34,415 nucleotides of DNA. It comes from Lachnospiraceae bacterium. Its GTDB lineage: Bacteria > Bacillota > Clostridia > Lachnospirales > Lachnospiraceae. Under the pieces are notes generated by a model, which saw only the letters and a program-made list of their open reading frames with translations, was not told where the DNA came from and searched no databases. Shown here piece by piece: positions 1-8,425 of this stretch; the stretch's first letter is position 1; each line of letters opens with the position of its first letter. A program made the position numbers and the translations under genes. The DNA lies in the NCBI GenBank assembly GCA_015057055.1, contig SVFE01000026.1:1-34415 (forward strand). Reading direction: 5' to 3'.

Positions 1-2363
1 CCGTCCGTGATAAACTCTATTTTACGCACCGGAATATCCGTTTTAGGTTCAAGCAACTCATTTTCCGTAACCGGATGACGAACTACGCGTTCGCAGGCCT
101 CTGCCTTCAAATGCAGCGTCTGCGGGGGGAGTCCCGGCGAAGAAACCGTAAGCAGAATATCTCCTGCATAATCCTTCGCACCGATGATTGCCAGCAATTT
201 CCCGGAAAATAACCGCCTGGAATTTCCTTTGTACTGCTCAAAGTCAGTGGAGTCACCGTTATCCAGTCCCACAAGACGTCCTGCGCCGGTTACGCTTACA
301 TTCACCCGGTTATTGGCATTGGCCACAAAACGGTCCTTTTCATCCAATCCGTCAATCGTTACAAATATCAAATCATCGCCATCCGCCTTTAAGATTTCCT
401 TATCCGGCGTGAGGGAAAAATGAGTCACATCTCCAAAGGAACACCGGTAGTCTCTGGCAATTTCCTTCCCCTTCTCGTCATAAGCCACCGCAAGGAGTTC
501 TCCGGGAGCATAAGAAAGTACAATATCCATGGTCAGTTCCCGGCCCTTCTCATGATCAATCTCCTTTTCCCCAACAAGTACACCGCCACGAAACAGCGCC
601 ACTTTCGGCGCATTAGAGGTAACCCGCACATCCACCGGCTGTCCCGGCGAAAAATCCCAATAGGGATAGAGGTGAACCATCGGTGCTGTTTTATAATCCG
701 TCCACTCGCTCCTAAAAATATAAGCGCTGTCCTTAGCAAAACCTGCGGTATCAAATTGTCCGAAATAGCTGTTTTTGGTTTCATACGGCGTAGATTCGCC
801 GATATAATCAAACCCTGTCCAGACAAACTGTCCGGCGCAGTACGTGGCATCCCGGTCCGGAATAATGCACCATTCCGTTGTTTTGGCCGCCCATCCGGTA
901 GCGCTGTTTCCAAGGGCCGAACACTGCTCATCGTCATCCGCCAGAACCGACTGGGCCAGCGGAAAATGGTAAATGCCCCGGCTCTGAATTACCGAAGAGG
1001 TTTCGCTTCCGTATATCATCCAATCCGGATGCGTCCTGTGATGCTCCTCATAGAGACGCTCCCCATAATTATATCCTGCCAGTTTTACAACGTCCGCACA
1101 TTTTTGTGCATTTTCCCATTCCATATAATTTGACCCCAGGGTTACATAGCCGTTTCCGCGAGGATCATGTTTTCGAACCAAATCATATAACTGTTTCGTC
1201 ACAGTAAGCCCGCGGTCGCTGACGTGAGTATCATAGATTTCATTTCCGATACTCCAGCCTATCAGGGACGGGTGATTCCGGTCTCTTCGCACCCAGGATG
1301 CCACATCTTTTTCAACCCAGGAAGGAAAAAAACGGGCATAATCATACTCTGTTTTGGGAAGTTCCCACATGTCAAACCCTTCCGACAAAACCAAAAATCC
1401 CATTTCATCGCACAGTTCCATAAATTCTTTTGCCGGCATATTATGGGAGGTACGAAAAGCATTAATACCCATCTCTTTGAGTAAGGTAAACTTACGCCGA
1501 AGCGCATGGACATTAAAGGCCGCTCCCAGTGCACCCAAATCATGATGTTCGCAGGCACCGTGAAGTTTCACGTGCCGTTCATTTAAGAAAAATCCCTTGT
1601 CCGGGGTAAATTTTATCTTCCGAAAACCAAATCTGTTTTCCTCCCGGTCAATGACTTTTCCGTTGCGCTTAAGTTCGGATACCAGCGTATAGCAATGAGG
1701 CGTTTCCAAATCCCAAAGACAGGGATTTTCCACGTATAAAATATCTTCTGTAGTAGCTTGCCTTATTTTTTCTTCCGAAGACGCAACTTTTTTCTCACCA
1801 AAATAAATCGTATGTGCTAAAGAATCCGGCCATTCCCCCCGCGCTTTTCCGTCCTTTGAAAGAACAATTTCTGCCGAAACCTTTACATGCCCTGCAGGAT
1901 CCGCCGTAATGTAAATTCCGTCGCTTACCAGATGACTGTCCGGATACTCCTTCCACCATACGTTTCGAAATATTCCCGCTCCGGAATACCATCTGGAATT
2001 GGGCGCCGCATAATCCACTCGAACCGTAATCCGATTTTCACCCTCGATAAGGAAATCCGTAATATCAAATTCAAATGCCGAATAACCGTATTTCCATTCG
2101 CCGACCTCTTTTCCGCCCACATACACGCGGCAGTCCATATACACGCCATCAAAACGAATTGCCGCTCGCATTCCTTCTTTTTTCTCATACCAAAAAGACT
2201 TCCGATACCACCCGGTAGAAGTCTCATACAAATGATTTACATCATAAATTAACCAGTCATGGGGAACATCGATTTTACACCAGTCTCCCGCATTTTCATA
2301 ACTGCACCCCAAAGCGCTCTTACTAAATTCCCAACCGTCACAAAACAAAGTCTTCCGGCTCAT
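1..2363 (-). CDS. Glycoside hydrolase family 2 enzyme (beta-galactosidase-like), C-terminus outside window
   Basis: The frame is open for about 787 codons from an ATG at 2363 to the window edge, so the C-terminus is missing. The layout is that of GH2: an N-terminal jelly-roll sugar-binding domain (about residues 1-170), an immunoglobulin-like domain, then a TIM barrel. The putative acid/base is Glu375 in SIGNEIYD and the nucleophile is Glu454 in YGSETSS; the 79-residue separation is normal for the family. The C-terminal beta domains contain GRLVGLDNGD, usual in GH2 beta-galactosidases. No signal peptide is seen, so it probably acts in the cytoplasm on imported oligosaccharides. The start overlaps the upstream stop codon as TAATG, with AAGGAG 9 bases before it, which indicates translational coupling. 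Beta-galactosidase is the likeliest activity, but beta-glucuronidase or another GH2 specificity cannot be excluded. Confidence 0.9.
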   Translation of the reverse strand, partial: MSRKTLFCDGWEFSKSALGCSYENAGDWCKIDVPHDWLIYDVNHLYETSTGWYRKSFWYEKKEGMRAAIRFDGVYMDCRVYVGGKEVGEWKYGYSAFEFDITDFLIEGENRITVRVDYAAPNSRWYSGAGIFRNVWWKEYPDSHLVSDGIYITADPAGHVKVSAEIVLSKDGKARGEWPDSLAHTIYFGEKKVASSEEKIRQATTEDILYVENPCLWDLETPHCYTLVSELKRNGKVIDREENRFGFRKIKFTPDKGFFLNERHVKLHGACEHHDLGALGAAFNVHALRRKFTLLKEMGINAFRTSHNMPAKEFMELCDEMGFLVLSEGFDMWELPKTEYDYARFFPSWVEKDVASWVRRDRNHPSLIGWSIGNEIYDTHVSDRGLTVTKQLYDLVRKHDPRGNGYVTLGSNYMEWENAQKCADVVKLAGYNYGERLYEEHHRTHPDWMIYGSETSSVIQSRGIYHFPLAQSVLADDDEQCSALGNSATGWAAKTTEWCIIPDRDATYCAGQFVWTGFDYIGESTPYETKNSYFGQFDTAGFAKDSAYIFRSEWTDYKTAPMVHLYPYWDFSPGQPVDVRVTSNAPKVALFRGGVLVGEKEIDHEKGRELTMDIVLSYAPGELLAVAYDEKGKEIARDYRCSFGDVTHFSLTPDKEILKADGDDLIFVTIDGLDEKDRFVANANNRVNVSVTGAGRLVGLDNGDSTDFEQYKGNSRRLFSGKLLAIIGAKDYAGDILLTVSSPGLPPQTLHLKAEACERVVRHPVTENELLEPKTDIPVRKIEFITD

Positions 2364-3451
2364 TACTTCAGACTCCTTAGATATTTTTTCTGCTCCTTTG
2401 TAATCCGGTAACTTTCCACCGCCTTCTGTATGGTTTTAGCATGAACCCAGGGCGATAGAACACGGTTCTCCAGATAAGGAATTGTCGCTTCGTATTGCTT
2501 GGCCAGTGCCGTAGCAAAATACCAAGCTACCATCATTTTAATATAATACTCTTCCCGCGATACCTTCGCAATCATTAAAAGCTGCGCTTCGCGGAAATCT
2601 TCATCCAAAAAATACTTCATGAAGATACCGATGCCGAAACGGACTTTAAATTCTTCTTCGGAATCCATCCACTTGACCGCCAACGATTCCAAATCCGCTT
2701 TGTTTTTCTTCAGCGCCTTCGGCGACATCATATCACAAGTTGCCCAATTGTCCACATAGGGCAAAAACTGTTCCAACGCTGCGACGCAGGCATTATATTC
2801 TTTGATTTCTTCAATCAAAAAGCCGTGCAGATTATTTTCTTCATAATAGTGGTGCGGCAACTGTGACATAAAGAGTTCTTTACCGCCGCTTCGGGAAAAT
2901 TCTTTGGCAAACTTTCGAAGCAAGGGAGTCCGGATGCCGATAACCCGCTCCTTCTCCACCGTAGGCATCAGACGGCTGTGAAAATCTCGATATGCCGCAT
3001 CCTGCATGGAAAAAAGTTTTAACGACAGCCACTTGGTCCGTATTACGGGAAGGGCTTCTTCCGGCTCAGTAATATGTGCTACGGCAGTCTCAATGGGGCA
3101 GTTTCCCGTATTATCCCGATTTCGTATTCCTTCCACCAGTTCTCCGTAGGAAACCACAATCCCGTTGTCTTTCAGTACTTCATATGCACTTTGACTGATT
3201 ACTTCAGCATATAGTTCTTTCACTTCCAAAAGCACATACAAAAAAGCCGCACCTTTTCCCACCACCTTATCCGCCGCAGAAAAACCGCGAATGGAAGGCC
3301 CGTTATCAAGCTGCTCTAAAAGCGGCAAAACCCCACGCTTTTTGCCGGTGATAATTTTATCCCCATCGCAAAAAACGCAGGTGTTGTCGTCTGTTTTTAA
3401 TATTTGTTTGGCTCTTTCCAGATTAACTGATATTTTCATAGACTTAACCAT
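2363..3451 (-). CDS. DUF1893 domain fused to AlkD-like DNA alkylation repair protein
   Basis: The protein has 362 residues and two domains. Residues 5-135 match DUF1893, a cytidine-deaminase-fold family of unknown function: GRGVLPLL-like segment, ADKVVGKGAA, YAEVISQSA and NRDNTGNCPIE. Residues 140-362 match the HEAT-like-repeat DNA alkylation repair family (AlkD, COG4912). Trp236 and Asp240 in NWATCD, Arg271, and Trp310 in VAWYFA sit with spacings close to the Trp109/Asp113/Arg148/Trp187 active site of Bacillus cereus AlkD, so base-excision glycosylase activity on cationic alkylated bases such as 7-methylguanine or 3-methyladenine is plausible. The first 8 bases overlap the end of the ECF gene and its stop overlaps the GH2 start, placing it inside the operon. 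The role of the DUF1893 half is not known. Both domain calls are secure; repair activity is inferred. Confidence 0.88.
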   Translation of the reverse strand: MVKSMKISVNLERAKQILKTDDNTCVFCDGDKIITGKKRGVLPLLEQLDNGPSIRGFSAADKVVGKGAAFLYVLLEVKELYAEVISQSAYEVLKDNGIVVSYGELVEGIRNRDNTGNCPIETAVAHITEPEEALPVIRTKWLSLKLFSMQDAAYRDFHSRLMPTVEKERVIGIRTPLLRKFAKEFSRSGGKELFMSQLPHHYYEENNLHGFLIEEIKEYNACVAALEQFLPYVDNWATCDMMSPKALKKNKADLESLAVKWMDSEEEFKVRFGIGIFMKYFLDEDFREAQLLMIAKVSREEYYIKMMVAWYFATALAKQYEATIPYLENRVLSPWVHAKTIQKAVESYRITKEQKKYLRSLK

Positions 3452-3980
3452 TGATTTTCCGTTCTATCCGCGGAATCAGCCATAACTGAAGCGCCATTCC
3501 CGGAAGCCCCATGGCAAGACTCGTAAGAATCACAAAGGGGTGCAAACTATTGGAAAATACCAAAAAAGCAACGGCAATCGCCAAGGCCTTGATTCCTCTT
3601 CCTCCAACCTGGGCAAGAAAAACAAATAACGTTCTGTTGCCTTTCTTTTCTGCAAGCACACCGCTTAATACACCGTAGGAAGCCAATTCAATTACCATAA
3701 AAGGAAGCATAGCCGCGGAAGGCATGCCGGTCAAAAGGAAACTGATCAGGGGTGATGCCGCTCCGGCAATTCCTCCGGCCATAGGTCCAGCCAAAATCCC
3801 AAGCAAAAGTACCGGAAAATGCATGGGCAAAAAGACTTCCCCTGCCACAGAGCCGATTCCAAGGACTGCTCCTATTCCGTGAAATACCTGGGGCAAAGCC
3901 ACCGCCAAAACAACCGTTAACGCGGTTAGTACCGCTCTTCTTTTACTGTTTAAGTTGCTACGTGCCAATAACGCTGTCAT
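3444..3980 (-). CDS. ECF transporter S component (substrate-binding membrane subunit)
   Basis: This is a 178-residue, very hydrophobic protein with about five to six membrane segments. Its motif order is typical of ECF-family S components: LPMHFPVLLLGILAGP, then GAASPLISFLLTGMP, then ELASYGVLSGVLAEKKGN. S components bind a vitamin or other micronutrient and work with a shared EcfA-A'-T energizing module; none is encoded in this window, so it probably uses a module encoded elsewhere. The start is well supported by AGGAGG 8 bases before ATG. It lies 13 bases after the aldo/keto reductase gene and overlaps the next gene by 8 bases. Substrate cannot be told from the sequence. Confidence 0.82.
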   Translation of the reverse strand: MTALLARSNLNSKRRAVLTALTVVLAVALPQVFHGIGAVLGIGSVAGEVFLPMHFPVLLLGILAGPMAGGIAGAASPLISFLLTGMPSAAMLPFMVIELASYGVLSGVLAEKKGNRTLFVFLAQVGGRGIKALAIAVAFLVFSNSLHPFVILTSLAMGLPGMALQLWLIPRIERKING

Positions 3981-3993
3981 AAAAATTCCTCCT

Positions 3994-5124
3994 TTATCCT
4001 AATTTTGCATTAAAATCCGTCATCGCTTCCGAAATCTTTATCTGCTGAGGGCAGACAGCTTCGCAGCTTCTGCATCCGATGCAGGCCGAAGGCAATTTCT
4101 CCGCCGGCATGGCAGAAAGAGCCATCGGGGCAATGAATCCGCCGCCGGTGAGATAATGCTCATTGTACAGACCGATTAATGTGGGAATATCCAATTCTTT
4201 CGGACATTTTGCAGTACAATATCGGCAGGATGTACAGGGTAATGCATTCGCAGCAATTTTCTCATCCGCAAATTTCATAAGAAGCGCCATCTCTTCCTCA
4301 TTTAAAGGCTTCGATTCTTCATACGTCTTCAGGTTATCCGTAACCTGTTCATCATTTGACATACCGGATAAAGTCACAACGACCTGGGGAATGCTCTGGA
4401 GGAAACGGAAAGACCATGCAGCAATACTTTCCTCCGGGCGAAGATTCTTCAGTTGTTTTTCTTCCTCTTCTTTCAAGGAAGCAAGGCTACCGCCCCGGAC
4501 CGGTTCCATAACCCATACGGGTATATTATATTCTTCCAGTAATTTTACTTTTTCCTTGGCACTTTGGAACTTCCAGTCCAGCCAATTAAGCTGAATCTGC
4601 CCAAACTCCATGTCCTTACCGTAAGCATCCAAAAAGCGCTTCATCGTGCCGTAATCACCATGGGCAGAGAATCCAAGATGTTTGATTCGTCCGTTCTTTT
4701 TCTGCTCCATAAGGTAATCGTATATTCCAAATGCAGGATTCAGATAGTCGTCAATATTGGATTCGCACACATTGTGAAAAAGATAAAAATCAAAATATTC
4801 CACTTGACATTTTTCTAACTGTTTTTCGAAAATTTCTTTCACCTTCGGCATATTGGAGTTGTCATACCCGGGAAATTTGGATGCCAGATAAAAACTGTCT
4901 CTTGGGTATTTCTTTAGCATTTTACCCGTCACAATCTCCGACTGGCCTGCATGATACCCCCAAGCCGTATCATAATAATTAATGCCGTTATCCATGGCGC
5001 GGGCAAACATCTTGGAAACCCTTGCTTCATCGATGTTGGCGTCTTCTCCGTTAATCGTCGGAAAGCGCATACACCCCATCCCGAGAGCAGATAACTTTTT
5101 TCCTTGAAACTCATTATAAATCAT
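3994..5124 (-). CDS. Aldo/keto reductase with C-terminal 2[4Fe-4S] ferredoxin domain
   Basis: 376 residues. The N-terminal 280 or so residues form an AKR barrel, with the expected catalytic tetrad Asp52, Tyr57 (DTAWGY), Lys83 (ASKF) and His117 (LFHNVC). The last 80 residues carry two cysteine clusters, CTSCRYCTAKCP and CIGCRSCEAVCP, each able to ligate a [4Fe-4S] cluster. This architecture is common in anaerobic clostridia and is annotated as 'aldo/keto reductase, 4Fe-4S'; it probably couples ferredoxin-type electrons to reduction of a carbonyl substrate in the cytoplasm. The start codon overlaps the stop of the MATE gene as ATGA. Substrate unknown. Confidence 0.9.
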   Translation of the reverse strand: MIYNEFQGKKLSALGMGCMRFPTINGEDANIDEARVSKMFARAMDNGINYYDTAWGYHAGQSEIVTGKMLKKYPRDSFYLASKFPGYDNSNMPKVKEIFEKQLEKCQVEYFDFYLFHNVCESNIDDYLNPAFGIYDYLMEQKKNGRIKHLGFSAHGDYGTMKRFLDAYGKDMEFGQIQLNWLDWKFQSAKEKVKLLEEYNIPVWVMEPVRGGSLASLKEEEEKQLKNLRPEESIAAWSFRFLQSIPQVVVTLSGMSNDEQVTDNLKTYEESKPLNEEEMALLMKFADEKIAANALPCTSCRYCTAKCPKELDIPTLIGLYNEHYLTGGGFIAPMALSAMPAEKLPSACIGCRSCEAVCPQQIKISEAMTDFNAKLG

Positions 5125-6482
5125 ACCTTCTCCTCCGTTTCTTTTGTTATATTTTTAACCCATTTATATTTCATATAGTGAATATATACCGCCGGTATTT
5201 TGACAAATTCATCCAGCGTCAAAATCGCCGCCACCACAAGCACCGGGAGTTTCCAGACAAAAGCAGCCAAAAGTCCCAGAGGAACCACCACCACCCAAAG
5301 GGTAATGACATCGCAAATCATACCGAACTTGGTATCTCCTCCCGCCGGAAAGATTCCGGATATAATCGTCGAATTCAAAGAATTACCGATAATGTAATAA
5401 GCCGCAAAAAACATCATATACTTCAAATAATGTTCTGCACCGGGTTGCAGATCTATCACATGTAAAACCAGGGGCGTCAGGGCAAGAATAACCAGTCCGG
5501 AGCCGATTCCGATCCAAATGGAAAACCGCACAAAGCTTCCCCCCGCCTTTTTGGCCTGTTCCAGTTCACCTCTTCCCAGCATTCCTCCGAGGATAATGCC
5601 CACACCAGCGGCAATCCCCCAGCAAAGACTGGCAATCATACTGCGCACAATATTGGCAATGGAATTGGCCGCCGTGGCATCGTTTCCAAGATGCCCCATA
5701 ATCACCGAATACATGGTGACACCACCGCCCCAGCCAAGCTGGTTAATCAGAAGCGGCAGGGTATAACGCCAATAGTCCCGGTGAATTTCATTGTTCTTAA
5801 ATTGCAGCATCAATTTTATACGAAGAGGCGGGCACATTTTACGAAGAACCACAACCAGCACACAAATACACTCAAATACTCTGGATAGCACCGTTGCCAG
5901 GGCCGCACCCGCAATTCCCATTTCCGGGAAAATTCCGATTCCGAATATAAGCACTGCATTTAAAATAATGTTTACTACCACGGCAAGGGAACCGATAAGG
6001 GAACTAAGTTTCGCCCGATCACATACCTTCATGATGCCGTAGAACACCTGCGAAAAACCGGTAAGTACAAAGGACAGAGATACCACCCGCAGGTAATTTG
6101 CCCCGTACGCAATCAAGACTTCGTTTTTGGTGAAAATCCACATGATTTTTTCCGGGATAATTGCCGTCGCTAGCGTAAAAATAAGCCCTACCAAAAGTGC
6201 ATAACGCATGGTAATGGCAAGAACTTCTTCCGTTGTCTCAGCATCTCCTTTGCCCCAATACTGCGCCGCCATAACATTGCACCCAAACACAAATGCGCCG
6301 TAAAATAAACTAAATACAAAAGCGACCTGCCCTGCCAGAGAAGATGCCGAAAGTGCATCCTGTGTCAAAAACGCCAGCATAAACGCATCGCTGGCCGACA
6401 CCAAAGAAGACATTAAATATTGAAACGCAATGGGCGTTACCACACTAAATAATACTTTATATAAATCTTTTTTATTTTTCAC
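5121..6482 (-). CDS. MATE family efflux transporter
   Basis: About 453 residues with twelve predicted membrane helices arranged as two homologous halves, as in MATE (NorM/DinF-like) Na+- or H+-coupled multidrug exporters. Typical segments include the N-terminal TPIAFQYLMSSL helix followed by SASDAFMLAFL, and INQLGWGGGVTMYSVIMG at the start of the second half. Two starts are possible. An upstream ATG at 6503 has no Shine-Dalgarno sequence, whereas the in-frame GTG at 6482 (Val8 of the longer form) has GAGGG 7 bases upstream, so I chose the GTG. First gene of the operon MATE-AKR-ECF-DUF1893/AlkD-GH2; its stop overlaps the next start by 4 bases. Exported compound unknown. Confidence 0.85.
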   Translation of the reverse strand: MKNKKDLYKVLFSVVTPIAFQYLMSSLVSASDAFMLAFLTQDALSASSLAGQVAFVFSLFYGAFVFGCNVMAAQYWGKGDAETTEEVLAITMRYALLVGLIFTLATAIIPEKIMWIFTKNEVLIAYGANYLRVVSLSFVLTGFSQVFYGIMKVCDRAKLSSLIGSLAVVVNIILNAVLIFGIGIFPEMGIAGAALATVLSRVFECICVLVVVLRKMCPPLRIKLMLQFKNNEIHRDYWRYTLPLLINQLGWGGGVTMYSVIMGHLGNDATAANSIANIVRSMIASLCWGIAAGVGIILGGMLGRGELEQAKKAGGSFVRFSIWIGIGSGLVILALTPLVLHVIDLQPGAEHYLKYMMFFAAYYIIGNSLNSTIISGIFPAGGDTKFGMICDVITLWVVVVPLGLLAAFVWKLPVLVVAAILTLDEFVKIPAVYIHYMKYKWVKNITKETEEKV

Positions 6483-6558
6483 GTCATTACCCTCGTTTGC
6501 CATTGATTTAAAAGCATTTCACACTTTTGGGTTTAATTCTAGTCGGATTTTCCGAGTC

Positions 6559-6654
6559 ATTATATCAAAACTTCGATATTTTTATCAAAATTCAGACTTT
6601 TTGTTTCTGCCAAACTCCTACAAGACTCCCTCCGGTCCAAATTTTATTATACCA
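6559..6654 (-). promoter_or_regulatory. Candidate extended -10 promoters for the MATE operon
   Basis: The stretch from 6504 to about 6670 has no gene. On the minus strand it contains two extended -10 boxes of form TGNTATAAT: TGGTATAAT at 6654-6646 and TGATATAAT at 6567-6559. No good -35 was found for either, which is tolerable for extended -10 promoters. Which one is used cannot be decided from sequence; the distal one would give a leader of over 130 bases. Confidence 0.45.
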
Positions 6655-6673
6655 TAGATTAAAAGAATTTAAA

Positions 6674-6704
6674 AAAAACATAGGCTAAAATGGCCTATGT
6701 TTTT
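6674..6704. terminator. Rho-independent terminator after the DUF47 gene, symmetrical
   Basis: The arms ACATAGGC (6678-6685) and GCCTATGT (6693-6700) form a perfect 8-bp stem with a 7-base loop. An A-run lies on the left and a T-run on the right, so the minus-strand transcript ends in a U-tract. It sits just past the DUF47 stop codon at 6710 and separates that operon from the MATE operon. Confidence 0.85.
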
Positions 6705-6709
6705 CTGCT

Positions 6710-7330
6710 TTATGTATTTTTTATCATTACCTGCTCAATTACGTCTGATGCATGTTCACAAAGGTCGCAACAGTTTTCCAAGCCTTCGTATACCTTTTTT
6801 TGTCCGATTAACGTTTTATCATCCGCATCGGAGCCAAACAATTCATATATAGCATCCACGTAAATCCGGTCCGCCTCGATTTCAATATCGTTTACTTTCA
6901 CCAATAAATCGTGCAGGGAATCTCTTTTTTTGAAGTTCTTCAATTCTGCCGCCGCTTCGTTTAATGCACGTACACAGCGGTTGACAACTCCTGCAATTTC
7001 CTTCGTCTTAGGAGAAATCTCCTTGATATGATACATGTAGATATCCAAAATTACCTCATCCAATGCATCCGTAATATCATCGATAATCTGCACCAGATGA
7101 AGGATATCCTCCTGGTCAATGGGGGTTATAAATTCAATCGACAACTTTCGAAGGATATCATGATGAATTTCATCTGCCCGGTTTTCGATTTCATGCATCT
7201 GGGAACGGTAGTTTTCAATGCATCCCTTATCAAATTTTCCCAGAATTTCCTCCAAAAGATTTGCCGCTTCCACGCAGCACTCCGTCTGGTTTTGAATCAA
7301 TGCAAAATAGTCATTATTTTTCTTTTTCAT
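6710..7330 (-). CDS. DUF47 family (PhoU-like) Pit-accessory protein
   Basis: Roughly 206 residues, almost entirely alpha-helical, of the DUF47/YkaA family related to PhoU. Recognisable segments are the N-terminal FALIQNQTECCVEAANLLEE, then RADEIHHDILRKL, TPIDQEDILHLVQIIDDITD and the C-terminal LYEGLENCCDLCEHASDVIE-like pattern. Members are nearly always next to a Pit-type phosphate transporter, as here (gene 7347-8396), and are thought to modulate Pi uptake; the two genes are separated by a few bases. Start choice: the ATG at 7342 has no ribosome site, but the ATG at 7330 has GGAG 6 bases upstream, so I start there. Cytoplasmic; a metal-binding role like PhoU is possible. Confidence 0.88.
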   Translation of the reverse strand: MKKKNNDYFALIQNQTECCVEAANLLEEILGKFDKGCIENYRSQMHEIENRADEIHHDILRKLSIEFITPIDQEDILHLVQIIDDITDALDEVILDIYMYHIKEISPKTKEIAGVVNRCVRALNEAAAELKNFKKRDSLHDLLVKVNDIEIEADRIYVDAIYELFGSDADDKTLIGQKKVYEGLENCCDLCEHASDVIEQVMIKNT

Positions 7331-7346
7331 ACTTATCTCCATTCTT

Positions 7347-8396
7347 TTATGTAAAAATCAACAAAAAAAGTTTTGCCATTCCATATCCTAAAAGGCCGCA
7401 TCCGGGAAAGGTAAATACCCAGGTGAGCACCAATTCTTTTACGACGCTCCAATTAACATTACTCATTCTGCGGGCAGCACCAACACCCATAATGGCAGTA
7501 GTTTTTGTATGAGTGGTACTGACCGGAATACCGGTTACCGAAGAAAGAAGCAGGCAAAGGGTTGCCGATAAATCTGCAGCAAATCCCTGGTAAGGCTTTA
7601 ATTTCACCATATCCATTCCCACCGACTTAATAATTCGATATCCTCCGATGGAAGTTCCCAGCCCCATGACAGCGGAACAAAGAATCATCAGCCATACCGG
7701 CACCGCAAATTGTTCTGCACCGGCCTGTCCGTTCGCCATGGCTGCCCCCAGTAAAAAGATAGCAATGAACTTTTGTCCGTCCTGAGCGCCATGCATAAAT
7801 GCCATGGCCGCTGCACCTCCTACCTGGGCTCCGGAAAAGAATCGTTCCGACTTCATGCGGTTTTGCCCGCGGAAAAGAAATACTAATATTTTTGAACAAA
7901 CAAATCCAACCGCAAAGCCAAGAATTGTAGAAAGCAAAATGCCGTATAACACCTTAATCCATTCTGCACCGTTAATGCCGTCAAAACTGTTTTGAATCGC
8001 TACAGCTGCCCCGCTGATTCCGGCAATCAAAGCGTGGCTTTCGCTGGTAGGAATCCCAAAATACCATGCCGCCGTTGCCCAGATTACAATCGCTGCCATG
8101 GCTGCGCAAAGCGCAATCAGCGCCAAGCGGGAATCTCCTCCGAAATCCACCATGTTATAGATCGTAAATGCTACGGATGCATTAAGGGAGGTCATTACAA
8201 AAACACCAAGGAAATTGAAAATTGCTGCCATAATGATTGCTTTTCTCACAGAAATTGCTCGGGTAGATACGCAGGTCGCGATTGCATTCGGCGCATCAGT
8301 CCAGCCGTTCACCAGAATGACCCCCAGTATCAAAATCGACGAAACAAGTAGCATGGGGTTTGTTACCATTTGATTTATAAATTCAACTATACTCAT
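7347..8396 (-). CDS. Pit family inorganic phosphate transporter
   Basis: 349 residues, about ten membrane helices with the inverted duplicated signature of the PiT family. The first copy has GWTDAPNAIATCVSTRA and GIPTSESHALIAGISGAA; the second has FMHGAQDGQK and GIPVSTTHTKTTAIMGVGAARR. PiT proteins are low-affinity, cation-coupled (H+ or Na+) phosphate or metal-phosphate symporters in the cytoplasmic membrane. It lies 29 bases downstream of the decarboxylase beta-subunit gene and directly before DUF47, so all three are probably transcribed together under the leader RNA at 9580-9716. Its coupling ion is not deducible here. Confidence 0.93.
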   Translation of the reverse strand: MSIVEFINQMVTNPMLLVSSILILGVILVNGWTDAPNAIATCVSTRAISVRKAIIMAAIFNFLGVFVMTSLNASVAFTIYNMVDFGGDSRLALIALCAAMAAIVIWATAAWYFGIPTSESHALIAGISGAAVAIQNSFDGINGAEWIKVLYGILLSTILGFAVGFVCSKILVFLFRGQNRMKSERFFSGAQVGGAAAMAFMHGAQDGQKFIAIFLLGAAMANGQAGAEQFAVPVWLMILCSAVMGLGTSIGGYRIIKSVGMDMVKLKPYQGFAADLSATLCLLLSSVTGIPVSTTHTKTTAIMGVGAARRMSNVNWSVVKELVLTWVFTFPGCGLLGYGMAKLFLLIFT

Positions 8397-8425
8397 AATC
8401 TGCGTCGGAACCTTCTTTCGTAGTA

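Noticed and set aside
420-1133. 237-codon open frame on the plus strand
   Set aside because: It is antisense to the GH2 barrel, whose catalytic residues are intact on the minus strand; there is no family resemblance.
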